NCBI RefSeq assembly: GCF_044904705.1
Contig: NZ_JADIKL010000004.1
Location: 1-64,000, forward strand
DNA: 64,000 bases
From: Rhodanobacter_A agri
Lineage (GTDB): Bacteria; Pseudomonadota; Gammaproteobacteria; Xanthomonadales; Rhodanobacteraceae
Direction: 5' to 3'
The first letter of the stretch is position 1; every line of letters starts with the position of its first letter. The position numbers were made by a program, and so were the translations under genes. The notes beneath the pieces are model-generated. The model was not told where the DNA came from. It did not search any database and worked only from the letters and a program-made list of their open reading frames with translations. This document shows positions 45,242 through 53,420 of the stretch, one piece after another.

Positions 45242-46015
45242 ATGCGCCGTGTCGCTCTTGCCCTGCTGTTACTTGCCCCGCTCTCCGTCTATGCCGCCGA
45301 CCAGTGCAAGTACCAGGCACCGCGCAACCTGCAGGTCGATCTCGCTGGCGTGCGCGGCGTGGAAATCGACGTCAACAGCTACGACTTGCACGTGAACGGC
45401 ACGCCTGGCGCCAGGCAGCTGATGGTCAACGGCCGCGCCTGCGCCTCCGACCAGTCGATGCTGGACAAGCTGCAGATCACCCAGCGCCGCGAGGGGGACC
45501 AGCTCATCATCGAACTGGGTGGGCAGAACACGTTCTCGTTCCATCTGTTCGGCAGCTCCTACACGAACCTGGAAGCCAACGTGCAGCTGCCGCCGGAACT
45601 GCCGGTGACGGTGCGCGTGGGTTCCGGCGACGCCACCGTGAACGGCTTGCAGCAACTGCGCAGCGTGGTGGGTTCGGGCGACCTGCACGTCAACAACATC
45701 GCCGGCGCCTTCAGCACCAGCGTGGGCTCGGGCGACGCCGACGCCAACAACGTCGGCAGCCTGCAGGTCGGCTCGGTGGGCTCGGGCGACTTCAAGGCGC
45801 GCGGCGTGAAGGGCGACGCGAAGGTGGGCAGCATCGGCTCCGGCGACGTGACCCTGCACAACGTCGGCGGCAGCGTGCATGTGGACACGCTGGGCTCGGG
45901 CGACCTCGGCGTGCATGACGTGGGCGGCGACCTCAGCCTCGGCGCCAAGGGCAGTGGCGATGTCGACCACAGCGGCGTGAAGGGCAAGGTCAGCGTGCCG
46001 AACGACGACGACTGA
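45242..46015 (+). CDS. Secreted GSGD-repeat beta-solenoid protein (DUF2807/DUF4097-like)
   Basis: A 257-residue exported protein: signal peptide MRRVALALLLLAPLSVYA, then a ~100-residue beta domain with two Cys (C22, C67). From residue 127 come seven GSGD motifs (127, 144, 162, 180, 199, 218, 237), spaced 17-19 residues. This ladder is typical of a right-handed beta solenoid as in DUF2807/DUF4097 proteins. The end is VSVPNDDD. Function unknown. ATG at 45242 has GAGGAG upstream. It stands apart from mazG by 130 nt. Confidence 0.85.
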   Translation: MRRVALALLLLAPLSVYAADQCKYQAPRNLQVDLAGVRGVEIDVNSYDLHVNGTPGARQLMVNGRACASDQSMLDKLQITQRREGDQLIIELGGQNTFSFHLFGSSYTNLEANVQLPPELPVTVRVGSGDATVNGLQQLRSVVGSGDLHVNNIAGAFSTSVGSGDADANNVGSLQVGSVGSGDFKARGVKGDAKVGSIGSGDVTLHNVGGSVHVDTLGSGDLGVHDVGGDLSLGAKGSGDVDHSGVKGKVSVPNDDD

Positions 46016-46068
46016 TTGCGCTCTGTTTTTCCCTGTGCTGCTGGGGCTGGTTGTTCCGTTTTTTGCGA

Positions 46069-46164
46069 GTTTCAAAGCGGTTTCGGACGCCTGTCGGCGC
46101 CCGAGTTACTTTCTCTTTGCGTGGCCAAAGAGAAAGTAACCAAAGAGAAAGGCCACCCCGGTTG
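46069..46164 (-). repeat. Dispersed hairpin element, copy B (inverted)
   Basis: Reverse complement of the sequence at 1-159 and 46503-46593, sharing GTTTC(A)AGCGGTTTCGGACGCC, GGCGCCCGAGT and the AAAGAGAA blocks. Its core is a perfect 15-bp stem: GTTACTTTCTCTTTG (46105-46119), loop CGTGGC, CAAAGAGAAAGTAAC (46126-46140). Confidence 0.85.
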
Positions 46165-46502
46165 GCGCTTGCCGGGCGTCCTGCCCGGCAAGTCCGTGAG
46201 GCGGGGCCGGGCTTTTCGAGCGGGCTCCTGCCCGCGCGAAAAGGCGAGTCCATCCATGGACTCGCCCGCTGCGCGGCCTTCTCGTCCCCGCCTCACCGCC
46301 GCTCAGGGGCCCCCGGAAAAGCAGCGCGCTCCTGCGCGCAGAAGCAACGACAACAGCCAGATCAAAGCCAAAGCGTCGCGAAGCGACGCAAGGCTTTGCG
46401 CTTTGTGCCTCGGCATCCTGATACGGCGCGGTGTGGCCGCACCGTGTATCGCGTAGGCAGAAGTAGCTCCCCAGTCCTCGAAACGTCCTGCTTGTAATCC
46501 CG

Positions 46503-46593
46503 GCGTATTGAACCCGGCCATTTCTCTTGGTTACTTCTCTTTGGGCCAGCAAAGAGAAGTGACTCGGGCGCCGCTAGGCGTCCGAAACCGCTC
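46503..46593 (+). repeat. Dispersed hairpin element, copy C
   Basis: Same element as at the window start but without the insert. Its core stem is GTTACTTCTCTTTG (46530-46543), loop GGCCAG, CAAAGAGAAGTGAC (46550-46563), with one G-T pair. It faces copy B across 340 bp. Confidence 0.85.
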
Positions 46594-46649
46594 CGTCGCA
46601 AGCGAACCACACAAGGTCGGCACTGAGCGAGATAGCGAAAGGACGTCCC

Positions 46650-47780
46650 TTAACCCAGCCAGCGCCAGGCCACGTACACCAGCGGCGCGCATATCAGCAG
46701 GAACGGCACCGACACGCGATGAAACAGCCGCAGACTCTGCGGCTGTTTCGCCAGCCGCAGGGCGATCAAGTTCGCCAGCGAGCCGATCGCCAGTCCGAAG
46801 CCGCCCACGTTCGCCGCCACCGCCAGCGCGATGGCATCGTGGGCGCGGTCCAGCAACAGCACCGTGGCCGGTACGTTGCTGATCAGCTGCGAGGCGACGA
46901 TGCCGCCGGCATACATCGTCAAGGGATCGCGGAAATCGAACCGGTCCAGTGCGTGGCGCACCAGCGGCAGTTCGGCGAAATGGCCGAGGCCGAGGAAGAT
47001 CGCCGCGAAGGTGAGCAGCAACAGCCAATCGATGCGCGCCAGGCTGCGCCGCGCCAGCAGCGCGAACAGCCCCAGCAACAGCACGGCTCCCAGCGGCGCG
47101 CGATGGTATTCCATCAGCAGCACCATGCCGAGCAGCGCCAGCAGGGAGCCGATGCCGAGTCGCGTCGAGTTCACCTGGCCGTCGATGTGCGCTGGCACCA
47201 GCGCAACCCGGCCGCGCGGCAGCCATAACAAAGTGAGCGCAGCCACCAGCGCGAACATCACTGCAGCGGTCGGCAGCATTGCCGCCGCAAAGCGCAGGAA
47301 GGGCAGGCCCGCGTGCTGCCACAGCAGCAGGTTCTGCGGATTGCCGATCGGGCTTAGCGTGCTGCCTGCGTTCACCGCCAGCGCCTCCAGTACCGCCATG
47401 CGCGCCACCGGCAGGTTGGACATGCCGCCGATCGCCAGCGTCAGCGGCACGATCAGGAACAGGCTCACGTCATTGGTCAGCACCATCGACAGCAGCGCGG
47501 TGGCGCTCACCAGCAACAAGCCCAGGCCGCGCAGCGAGTGCGCGCGCGCCACCACCGCCACCGCCGCATGTTGCACCAGCCCGCTGTCGCGGATGCCCTG
47601 GATCGCGATCAGCAGACCCAGCAGGCCCGCCAGCGTGGGCCATTGCAGCCAGCGCTGGTAGGCCGCGAGCGGCTGCGGATCGAGCACAGCCAGCATCAGC
47701 CCCAGCGCGGCGAATAGCAGCAACAGCCATTCGGATTTCAGCTTGGCGCGCCAGTCGCTGGCGACGATGGCAGGGGTCAT
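46650..47780 (-). CDS. ArsB/NhaD/SLC13-type ion transporter
   Basis: A 376-residue protein with about eleven membrane segments. Family marks: SATALLSMVLTNDVSLFLIVPLTLAIG, NAGSTLSPIGNPQNLLLWQHAGL (the SPIGNPQN transport motif), and a second half ending ASQLISNVPATVLLL, the inverted repeat of the first. This is the ion-transporter superfamily that includes ArsB, NhaD and citrate carriers; the substrate is unknown. No ars gene is near. Its start overlaps the stop of a tiny upstream gene by 4 nt. Confidence 0.85.
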   Translation of the reverse strand: MTPAIVASDWRAKLKSEWLLLLFAALGLMLAVLDPQPLAAYQRWLQWPTLAGLLGLLIAIQGIRDSGLVQHAAVAVVARAHSLRGLGLLLVSATALLSMVLTNDVSLFLIVPLTLAIGGMSNLPVARMAVLEALAVNAGSTLSPIGNPQNLLLWQHAGLPFLRFAAAMLPTAAVMFALVAALTLLWLPRGRVALVPAHIDGQVNSTRLGIGSLLALLGMVLLMEYHRAPLGAVLLLGLFALLARRSLARIDWLLLLTFAAIFLGLGHFAELPLVRHALDRFDFRDPLTMYAGGIVASQLISNVPATVLLLDRAHDAIALAVAANVGGFGLAIGSLANLIALRLAKQPQSLRLFHRVSVPFLLICAPLVYVAWRWLG

Positions 47781-47917
47781 TCCCGATCCTGTTTGTTCAT
47801 GCCGCCGCCAATCGCGAAACCGATGGCGATACCCACGCCGATGCCCAGCGCAAGGTTGCGTATCGCGATGCCGATACCCGTGCCGATGGCAACGCCGAGA
47901 GCGATGCCGACACCCAC
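47777..47917 (-). CDS. Tiny glycine-zipper membrane protein
   Basis: A 46-residue frame from a GTG (47917): VGVGIALGVAIGTGIGIAIR, then NLALGIGVGIAIGFAIGGGM, then NKQDRE. Two GxxxG-rich helices make a glycine-zipper hairpin. The stop overlaps the transporter start by 4 nt (ATGA). The frame is open further upstream and reads SGKPDPERRRS just before the GTG, which looks like a genuine hydrophilic lead-in, yet no ATG/GTG/TTG occurs there before the in-frame stop at the GST end; a CTG does. The start is thus uncertain. Confidence 0.5.
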   Translation of the reverse strand: MGVGIALGVAIGTGIGIAIRNLALGIGVGIAIGFAIGGGMNKQDRE

Positions 47918-48017
47918 GCTGCGTCGACGTTCGGGATCGGGTTTGCCGGATGGGGCGGGTGGGTCATGGGCGTGTGGTGGCAGCGGAGTTCGGCTTACGG
48001 TGTCGGCGGTGCGCGCA

Positions 48018-48647
48018 TCACCATTCGGTCAGCCCTTCCAGCTCGTAGAGCTTCTTCCAGCTCGGCCTTGCGCGCACCAGATCCGCCAGCCGCTTGAGCG
48101 CAGGCCATTCGGTGGCCGGCCGCGGCATGTTGCGCGACCAGCGCATCAGCATGGTCAGCAACAGGTCGGCACCGGAGAACGCGGCGCCGAGCAGGTACGG
48201 ACCGTGCCGCTCCAGCTGCGCGTCGAGCAGGTCCCATACGTCCTCGATCTTCTTGCGCAAGGCCGCGCGGACTTCCGGCGTGTGTTCTTCTGCGCCCAGT
48301 TCGGCAGGGTAGAACCACAGGCGGTATGTCGACATCAGCGTATTGCTGAGATAGACCACCCACTGCTGCCATGCCTCGCGTTCCGGCGTGCCCGGCGGCG
48401 GGATCAGCTTCGCTTCGGGGTGGCGTTCGGCCAGCATCGCCAGCAACGCCGCCGACTCGCAGCGCGGCCGCCCGTCGATCACCAGCGTGGGCACCACGCC
48501 GCGCGGGTTGAGTTCGAGATACCCAGGGTCGCGCTGCGCGTCCCGGTCGAAATCAACCAGTTTCAGTTCGTGCGGCGCGCCAATTTCCAGTAGCGCCAGA
48601 TGCACCACCATGCTCGCAGTGCCGGGGGAGTAGTAGAGGGTGTACAT
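48018..48647 (-). CDS. Glutathione S-transferase family protein
   Basis: A 209-residue GST: N-terminal thioredoxin-like domain MYTLYYSPGTASMVVHLALLEIG with the Ser-type active site (SPGTAS), NPRGVVPTLVIDGRPRCESAALL with the cis-Pro and glutathione-binding E-S, then the all-helical C-terminal domain with LLGAAFSGADLLLTMLMRW. Substrate unknown. Downstream of the ABC permease on the same strand. Confidence 0.92.
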   Translation of the reverse strand: MYTLYYSPGTASMVVHLALLEIGAPHELKLVDFDRDAQRDPGYLELNPRGVVPTLVIDGRPRCESAALLAMLAERHPEAKLIPPPGTPEREAWQQWVVYLSNTLMSTYRLWFYPAELGAEEHTPEVRAALRKKIEDVWDLLDAQLERHGPYLLGAAFSGADLLLTMLMRWSRNMPRPATEWPALKRLADLVRARPSWKKLYELEGLTEW

Positions 48648-48691
48648 GGCGTGCGTTCCTTCGGACGGGGCGCATCATGGTGGCGGTTCGG

Positions 48692-51175
48692 CTAGGCCTC
48701 CCGCAACAAGCGCATCGGCGAAGTGCGCGTGACCTTGCGCGTACCGGCCAGCCCCAGCAGCATCACCACGCACGCAGCGCCGAGCGCGTACGCGGCCAGC
48801 GGCCACAGCGGCGGCGCGAAGCGTTCGATGTGGAACACGGCGCGGCCCAGCCACAGGCCCGCGCCGGCAGCGCCGAGCGCGGCGACGAGGCCGGCGATCA
48901 GGCCGAGCAGGGCGAACTCGCAGGCGGCGGCCACGCGCAGCTGCGCGCGGCGGGCGCCCAACGTGCGCAGCAGGGCGGCCTCGTGGCGGCGCTCGGCGGC
49001 GCTGGCGGCGAGCGAGGCGGCCAGCACCAGCGCACCCGCGAGCAGGCTGAAGCCCAGCACCCAGCGCACCGCGCCGCCGACGCGGTCGACGATCTGGTGG
49101 ATGCGGTCGAGCAGGTCGTCTACATCCACCAGGCTGAGGTTGGCGTAGTCGCGCGACAGTTGCGCCATGGCCTGCGCGTGGCCGCGCGGCAGGTGGAAGC
49201 TGGCCAGCCAGCTGTGCGGCAGCGCATCCGCATGCGCGGGATCGAGCAGCAGGAAGAAGTTGACCCGGAACGAGCTCCAGTCCACCTGACGGAAGCTGGC
49301 GACCCTGGCTTCGACGTGGCCTTCGCCCACGTCGAAGCTCATCGTGTCGCCCAGCTTCAGCGCGAACATGTCACGCCACATGCGATCCACCGATACCTCG
49401 GCCTGCGCCGGCCGGGCTTCGAACCAGCGGCCGGCGATCACCTGGTTCGCCGGCGGCAGCGCGGCGGCCCAGGACAGCCGCAGCTGGCGATCGGCCCATT
49501 CCTTGGCGCGCGGGTCGGCGAAGTGCTGGCCGTCGATGGCCCGGCCGTTGATCGCGGTGAGCTTGCCCACTGCCAGCGGCATCATGTTGAGCTGGTCGGC
49601 GCCGATGCGCGCCAGCGACTGCGTGAAGCCGGCGCGCTGGTCGTCCTGCAGGTTCAGCGCGAACCAGTTCGGCGTGTCGGCGGGCAGCTCCCTGCGCCAG
49701 CCGTCGAGCAGCGCGGGCGCGACCACCGACAACAGCAGCAGCGCCGTCAGGCCGAGGCTCAGTGCGGTCGCCTGTACCACGCTGAGCCCGCGCCGCCGCG
49801 CCAGTGCGGCCAGCCCCAGTCGCAGCGCGGGATGCGCACCCGGCGCCACGCGCCGGGCCAGCCACAGCAGCAACGTCGCCAGCAACGCGGCCACCAGCGC
49901 CACGCCGGACAGGCTCGCGGCGAGGATGCCGGCGAGTTTCAACGAGCCGCTCTGGCTCCAGATCAGCGCCAGCGCGACCAGTGCGGGCAGCAGGTACAAG
50001 GCGTCGAAGCGGCGCACCCGGCGCGCCAGGCTCTGGCGAAATACGGCAACCGGGGCGACCTCGGCGAGGCGCAGCAGCGGCGGCAGCGCAAAACCGGCGA
50101 GCACGGCCAGGCCCATCGCCGCGGCGCCCAGCGCGGGCAGCAACGGCAACTCGGTGGGGATGCCGCCGAACAAGCTGCTGGCGAACTGCCAGGCCAGCTG
50201 CGCCACGCCCAGCGTGAGCAGCACGCCGGCAAGTGCCACCGGTACGGCCAGCGCGGCGAGCGTGAGCAGCAGCAGGCCGAGCACGCGCCGGCGCGGCGTG
50301 CCCAAGGCGCGCAGCAGTGCCACCTCGGGTGTCTTGCGTCGCGCATAGCGCTGCGCGGACAGCGCGATCGCCACGCCGGCGAGCAGCGCGGCCAGCAAGG
50401 CGGTGAGATGCAGGAAGGCGCCCGCGCGGTCAAACGCCGTGCGCATGCGCTCCTGGGTCTGTTCCGGCGTGATCAGTTCCGCGCCTTGCGGCAGGCTTTG
50501 CTGCTGCGCCCAGGCGCGCCAGCGCTGTACGGCGTCCGGCGCGCCGGCCAGCAACAGGCGGTGCTGCGCGCGGCTGCCGACGCCGAGCAGGCCGGCCTGT
50601 CGGGCGTCGGCCAGGCTCATCAGCGCACGCGGTGCCAGCGTCACCAGCGCGCCGCCGTCGGGCTGCTGCACCAGTTCCGCGGCGATACGCAGCGGCTTGC
50701 CGCCCAGCTGCAGCGTGTCGCCCACCTTGAGCGACAGGGCCACCATGGCACGATGGTCGAGATACGCGACCCCGGCGGCAGGGCCGTGGCCGTTGCCTTG
50801 TCGGCCATGCGCGTCGGCGAGCAGCAGTTTGCCGCGCAGCGGGTAGGCGCCGTCGGTGGCCTGCACGTCGAGCAGCTGACTGTGACTGTTGGCGAACGCC
50901 ACGCTGGGAAAGCCCGCGGCGCGGCTGAAGGCGAGGCCGTCGCGGCGCCCTTCGTCGGCAAAGGCGTCCGGCACGGCTTGCGGGGCCGATACGCCGATGT
51001 CGCCACCGATCAGTTCGGCCGCGCTGGCGAGGATGCCGCGTTCCATCCGCGTGGCCAGCGTGGTCACCACGCCCAGCGCCAGCACCGCCAGTAGCAGGGA
51101 GCTGGCCAGGGTGCGCAGTTCGGGCAGCCGCCATTCGCGGCGTAGGTTGCGCAGGGCGAGGCGCAGGAGCTTCAT
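48692..51175 (-). CDS. ABC transporter permease, FtsX/YbbP type
   Basis: An 827-residue permease of the MacB/FtsX superfamily with the two-fold YbbP layout. It has an N-terminal helix (LASSLLLAVLALGVVTTLATRME), a large periplasmic domain, and two sets of FtsX helices around residues 245-370 and 690-825. Signatures are RKTPEVALLRALGTPRRRVLGL and its C-terminal twin RRHEAALLRTLGARRAQLRV. Works with the ATPase encoded 94 nt upstream. YbbAP-type exporters stand next to tesA in many bacteria and may move lipids or membrane-active molecules. Confidence 0.92.
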   Translation of the reverse strand: MKLLRLALRNLRREWRLPELRTLASSLLLAVLALGVVTTLATRMERGILASAAELIGGDIGVSAPQAVPDAFADEGRRDGLAFSRAAGFPSVAFANSHSQLLDVQATDGAYPLRGKLLLADAHGRQGNGHGPAAGVAYLDHRAMVALSLKVGDTLQLGGKPLRIAAELVQQPDGGALVTLAPRALMSLADARQAGLLGVGSRAQHRLLLAGAPDAVQRWRAWAQQQSLPQGAELITPEQTQERMRTAFDRAGAFLHLTALLAALLAGVAIALSAQRYARRKTPEVALLRALGTPRRRVLGLLLLTLAALAVPVALAGVLLTLGVAQLAWQFASSLFGGIPTELPLLPALGAAAMGLAVLAGFALPPLLRLAEVAPVAVFRQSLARRVRRFDALYLLPALVALALIWSQSGSLKLAGILAASLSGVALVAALLATLLLWLARRVAPGAHPALRLGLAALARRRGLSVVQATALSLGLTALLLLSVVAPALLDGWRRELPADTPNWFALNLQDDQRAGFTQSLARIGADQLNMMPLAVGKLTAINGRAIDGQHFADPRAKEWADRQLRLSWAAALPPANQVIAGRWFEARPAQAEVSVDRMWRDMFALKLGDTMSFDVGEGHVEARVASFRQVDWSSFRVNFFLLLDPAHADALPHSWLASFHLPRGHAQAMAQLSRDYANLSLVDVDDLLDRIHQIVDRVGGAVRWVLGFSLLAGALVLAASLAASAAERRHEAALLRTLGARRAQLRVAAACEFALLGLIAGLVAALGAAGAGLWLGRAVFHIERFAPPLWPLAAYALGAACVVMLLGLAGTRKVTRTSPMRLLREA

Positions 51176-51269
51176 GGCCGAATCCCGGCGCAGGCGATAT
51201 GGCTGTTCCGGGTGCCGACTGACATTCGTAACCGCTGGGTCGCTTGCGGAATCCCGGGAGCGGTCGCGC

Positions 51270-51971
51270 TCATGCGTTCACCGCCGCGGCCTGCGCCACC
51301 ACGCGGCCCTCCTCCAGCTCGATGCGGCGCTGGCAGCGTGCGGCCAGCTGCACGTCGTGGGTAACCAGCACCAGGGTGGTGCGGTGGTCGCGGTTCAGCG
51401 CGAACAGCAGATCGGCGATATGGTGGCCGGTGCGCTGGTCGAGGTTGCCGGTGGGTTCGTCGGCGAACAGCAGGCGCGGGCTGTGCACGAAGGCGCGGGC
51501 GATCGCCACGCGCTGCTGCTCGCCGCCGGAGAGCTGGGCCGGGTAATGCCGCCGACGCGCGGTGAGGCCCACCGCGTCCAGCGCCTCGCGCGCCCTGGCG
51601 CGTGCCTGCGTATCCCCCTCCAGCTCCAGCGGCAGCATCACGTTCTCTTCGGCGCTGAGCGCTGGGAGCAAGTGGAAGGACTGGAACACGAAGCCTACGA
51701 GGCGCCGGCGCAGGTCGGCGCGCGCTTCCTCGCCCAGCGTCTCCAGCGCGTGGCCGTCGAGGTGGATACCGCCGCCGCTGGGCGTGTCCAGTCCCGCGAG
51801 CAGGCCGAGCAAGGTGGTCTTGCCGGAACCGGAGGCGCCGACGATGGCGAAGCTTTCGCCCGCGGCGACGCGCAGGCTCACGCGGTCGAGGATCTGCAGC
51901 CGCCCCTCGGGGCCGTCCACCGACTTGCTAACATCGTGCGCTTCCAGAACTGGGTGGAGCGTGTCGCTCAT
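51270..51971 (-). CDS. ABC transporter ATP-binding protein, YbbA type
   Basis: A 233-residue ATPase of the LolD/MacB group. Walker A GASGSGKTTLLGLLAGLD, Q-loop FVFQSFHLLPALSAEENV, signature LSGGEQQRVAIARAFVHSPRLLFADEPTGNLD, and switch His in LVLVTHD. VSKSVDGPEGRLQILDRVSL is the YbbA-type start. Its ATG (51969-51971) overlaps the tesA ATG on the other strand in a CATG box, so each promoter must lie in the other gene. Confidence 0.94.
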   Translation of the reverse strand: MSDTLHPVLEAHDVSKSVDGPEGRLQILDRVSLRVAAGESFAIVGASGSGKTTLLGLLAGLDTPSGGGIHLDGHALETLGEEARADLRRRLVGFVFQSFHLLPALSAEENVMLPLELEGDTQARARAREALDAVGLTARRRHYPAQLSGGEQQRVAIARAFVHSPRLLFADEPTGNLDQRTGHHIADLLFALNRDHRTTLVLVTHDVQLAARCQRRIELEEGRVVAQAAAVNA

Positions 51972-52587
51972 GCGTCGATTCCTGTGCTTGCTGCTGTGGC
52001 TCGCCGGTGCCGTCGTCGCGGTGCAGGCCGCGCCTGCGCGTACCGTACTGGTGCTGGGCGATTCGCTGTCCGCCGCGCACAACATTGCGACGGAGCAGGG
52101 TTGGGTGCATCTGCTGGAAGTCCGTCTTGGCAAGATGGCGCCGCCATGGAGCGTGGTCAATGCCAGCATCAGCGGCGAGACCTCGCTCTCCGGCCGCAAC
52201 CGGCTGCCGGCCCTGCTGGCGACCTACCGGCCCGCCGTGGTGGTGATCGAGTTGGGTGCGAACGACGGCCTGCGCGGCCTGCCGCTCAACCAGCTGCGCG
52301 ACAACCTCGTCGCGATGGTCAGCGCCGCCCAGGCCACGCATGCCAGGGTGTTGCTGCTCGGCATCGAACTGCCGGTGAACTATGGCCCGCAATACCGCGA
52401 CGGTCTGCGTGCGGTCTATGCCGACCTGGCGAAACAGAAGCATGCCGCCCTGTTGCCGTTCCTGCTCGACGGCGTGGCGCTCGATCCGGCCCTGATGCAA
52501 GCCGACGGCCTGCACCCGACGGCCGCCGGCGAGCCAAAGGTGCTGCAGAACGTCTGGGGCGCGCTGCAACCCCTGCTGCGCCTGTGA
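51970..52587 (+). CDS. tesA: Multifunctional acyl-CoA thioesterase I / lysophospholipase / arylesterase
   Basis: A 205-residue SGNH hydrolase with a signal peptide (MRRFLCLLLWLAGAVVAVQA). Block I VLGDSLSAAHNI carries the nucleophile S32; block II Gly in NASISGETSLSG; block III GANDGLRG; block V DGLHPTAAGE gives the Asp-His pair. Periplasmic. In E. coli, tesA is likewise divergent from ybbA. Confidence 0.95.
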   Translation: MRRFLCLLLWLAGAVVAVQAAPARTVLVLGDSLSAAHNIATEQGWVHLLEVRLGKMAPPWSVVNASISGETSLSGRNRLPALLATYRPAVVVIELGANDGLRGLPLNQLRDNLVAMVSAAQATHARVLLLGIELPVNYGPQYRDGLRAVYADLAKQKHAALLPFLLDGVALDPALMQADGLHPTAAGEPKVLQNVWGALQPLLRL

Positions 52588-52641
52588 ACTGAACGCTTCC
52601 GCGCGATTTTCACACCTTCATCACCCCATGCCCGGTTAGCT

Positions 52642-52657
52642 CTTCACATTTGTGAAG
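52642..52657. promoter_or_regulatory. Palindromic operator candidate upstream of the response regulator gene
   Basis: CTTCACA-TT-TGTGAAG: perfect 7-bp arms with a 2-nt centre, 18 nt before the start codon and just ahead of the AGGAGG ribosome site. A related half, TTTCACACCTTCA, lies at 52608-52620. The position suits autoregulation. Confidence 0.55.
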
Positions 52658-52675
52658 CCACGCAGGAGGAGCGAC

Positions 52676-53407
52676 ATGAGCGGACATGACGAGCAGGCCG
52701 GCCTGATTCTGCTGGTGGAAGACAATCGCCAGATCGCCGAAACCGTGGGCGAGTTCCTCGAGCGCTGTGGCTATTCGGTGGATTACGCGGCCGATGGCGC
52801 CAGCGGTCTGCACCTGGCGGTGACCAGCAGCTACGACGTGATCGTGCTGGACCTGATGCTGCCCGGCCTCGATGGCCTGGAGGTCTGCCGCAAGCTGCGC
52901 CGCGAGGCGAAGAAGGCCACGCCGGTGCTGATGCTCACCGCGCGCGACACGCTGGAAGACAAGCTGATCGGGTTGGAGGCCGGCGCCGACGACTATCTGG
53001 TCAAACCCTTCGAGGTACGCGAGCTGGAGGCGCGGCTGCGCGCGCTGATCCGCCGCGACCGCCGCCAGGTCTCGGCCGAGGTGCTCAACGTGGGCGACAT
53101 GACGCTGGATACCGCCACGCTGCGGCTGACTCGCGGCGGGCAGGAGCTCACCGTGTCGCCGATCGGCCTGAAACTGCTGGCGATCCTGATGCGCGAATCG
53201 CCGCGCGTGGTCAGCCGGCGCGACATCGAGCGCGAGATCTGGGGCGACATGCTGCCCGACTCCGACACGCTGCGTTCGCACCTGTACAACCTGCGCCGCG
53301 TCATTGACAAACCCTTCCCGCGGCCTCTGTTACACACCATCCATTCGGCCGGCTACCGGCTCGCGGATCTCGACGCGGAAGTGGCCTCGGCCGCCCACAT
53401 GGCGTGA
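52676..53407 (+). CDS. OmpR/PhoB-family response regulator
   Basis: A 243-residue DNA-binding regulator. Receiver: ILLVEDNRQIAETV, phospho-Asp D59 (VIVLDLMLPGLDGLEV), MLTARD, DDYLVKPFEVRELEARLRAL. C-terminal winged helix: LTVSPIGLKLLAILMRESPRVVSR, DSDTLRSHLYNLRRVIDKPF, IHSAGYRL. Start at 52676 with AGGAGG 6 nt upstream. Paired with the kinase gene 13 nt downstream. Confidence 0.93.
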   Translation: MSGHDEQAGLILLVEDNRQIAETVGEFLERCGYSVDYAADGASGLHLAVTSSYDVIVLDLMLPGLDGLEVCRKLRREAKKATPVLMLTARDTLEDKLIGLEAGADDYLVKPFEVRELEARLRALIRRDRRQVSAEVLNVGDMTLDTATLRLTRGGQELTVSPIGLKLLAILMRESPRVVSRRDIEREIWGDMLPDSDTLRSHLYNLRRVIDKPFPRPLLHTIHSAGYRLADLDAEVASAAHMA

Positions 53408-53420
53408 TGTGCAGGTAGCA

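Larger units (their letters stand above)
46016..46649. other. 634-bp non-coding, hairpin-rich repeat island
   Basis: Between convergent genes. It is built of two facing copies of a dispersed element (46069-46164 and 46503-46593) around a 340-bp core. The core has GCCGGGC-GTCCT-GCCCGGC (46171-46189), GCGGGC-TCCT-GCCCGC (46220-46235), GCGAGTCCAT-CC-ATGGACTCGC (46244-46265), and GCGCGC-TCCT-GCGCGC (46324-46339). Open frames in it have no coding character and no ribosome sites; I call no gene. Confidence 0.75.

Noticed and set aside
46016..46649. Overlapping open frames of 60-150 codons in both strands of the repeat island
   Set aside because: They follow the hairpin repeats, lack ribosome sites and codon bias, and appear equally on both strands.
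46650..47780. Arsenite efflux pump ArsB
   Set aside because: Superfamily match only; no arsR, arsC or arsA near, and motif details do not single out ArsB.
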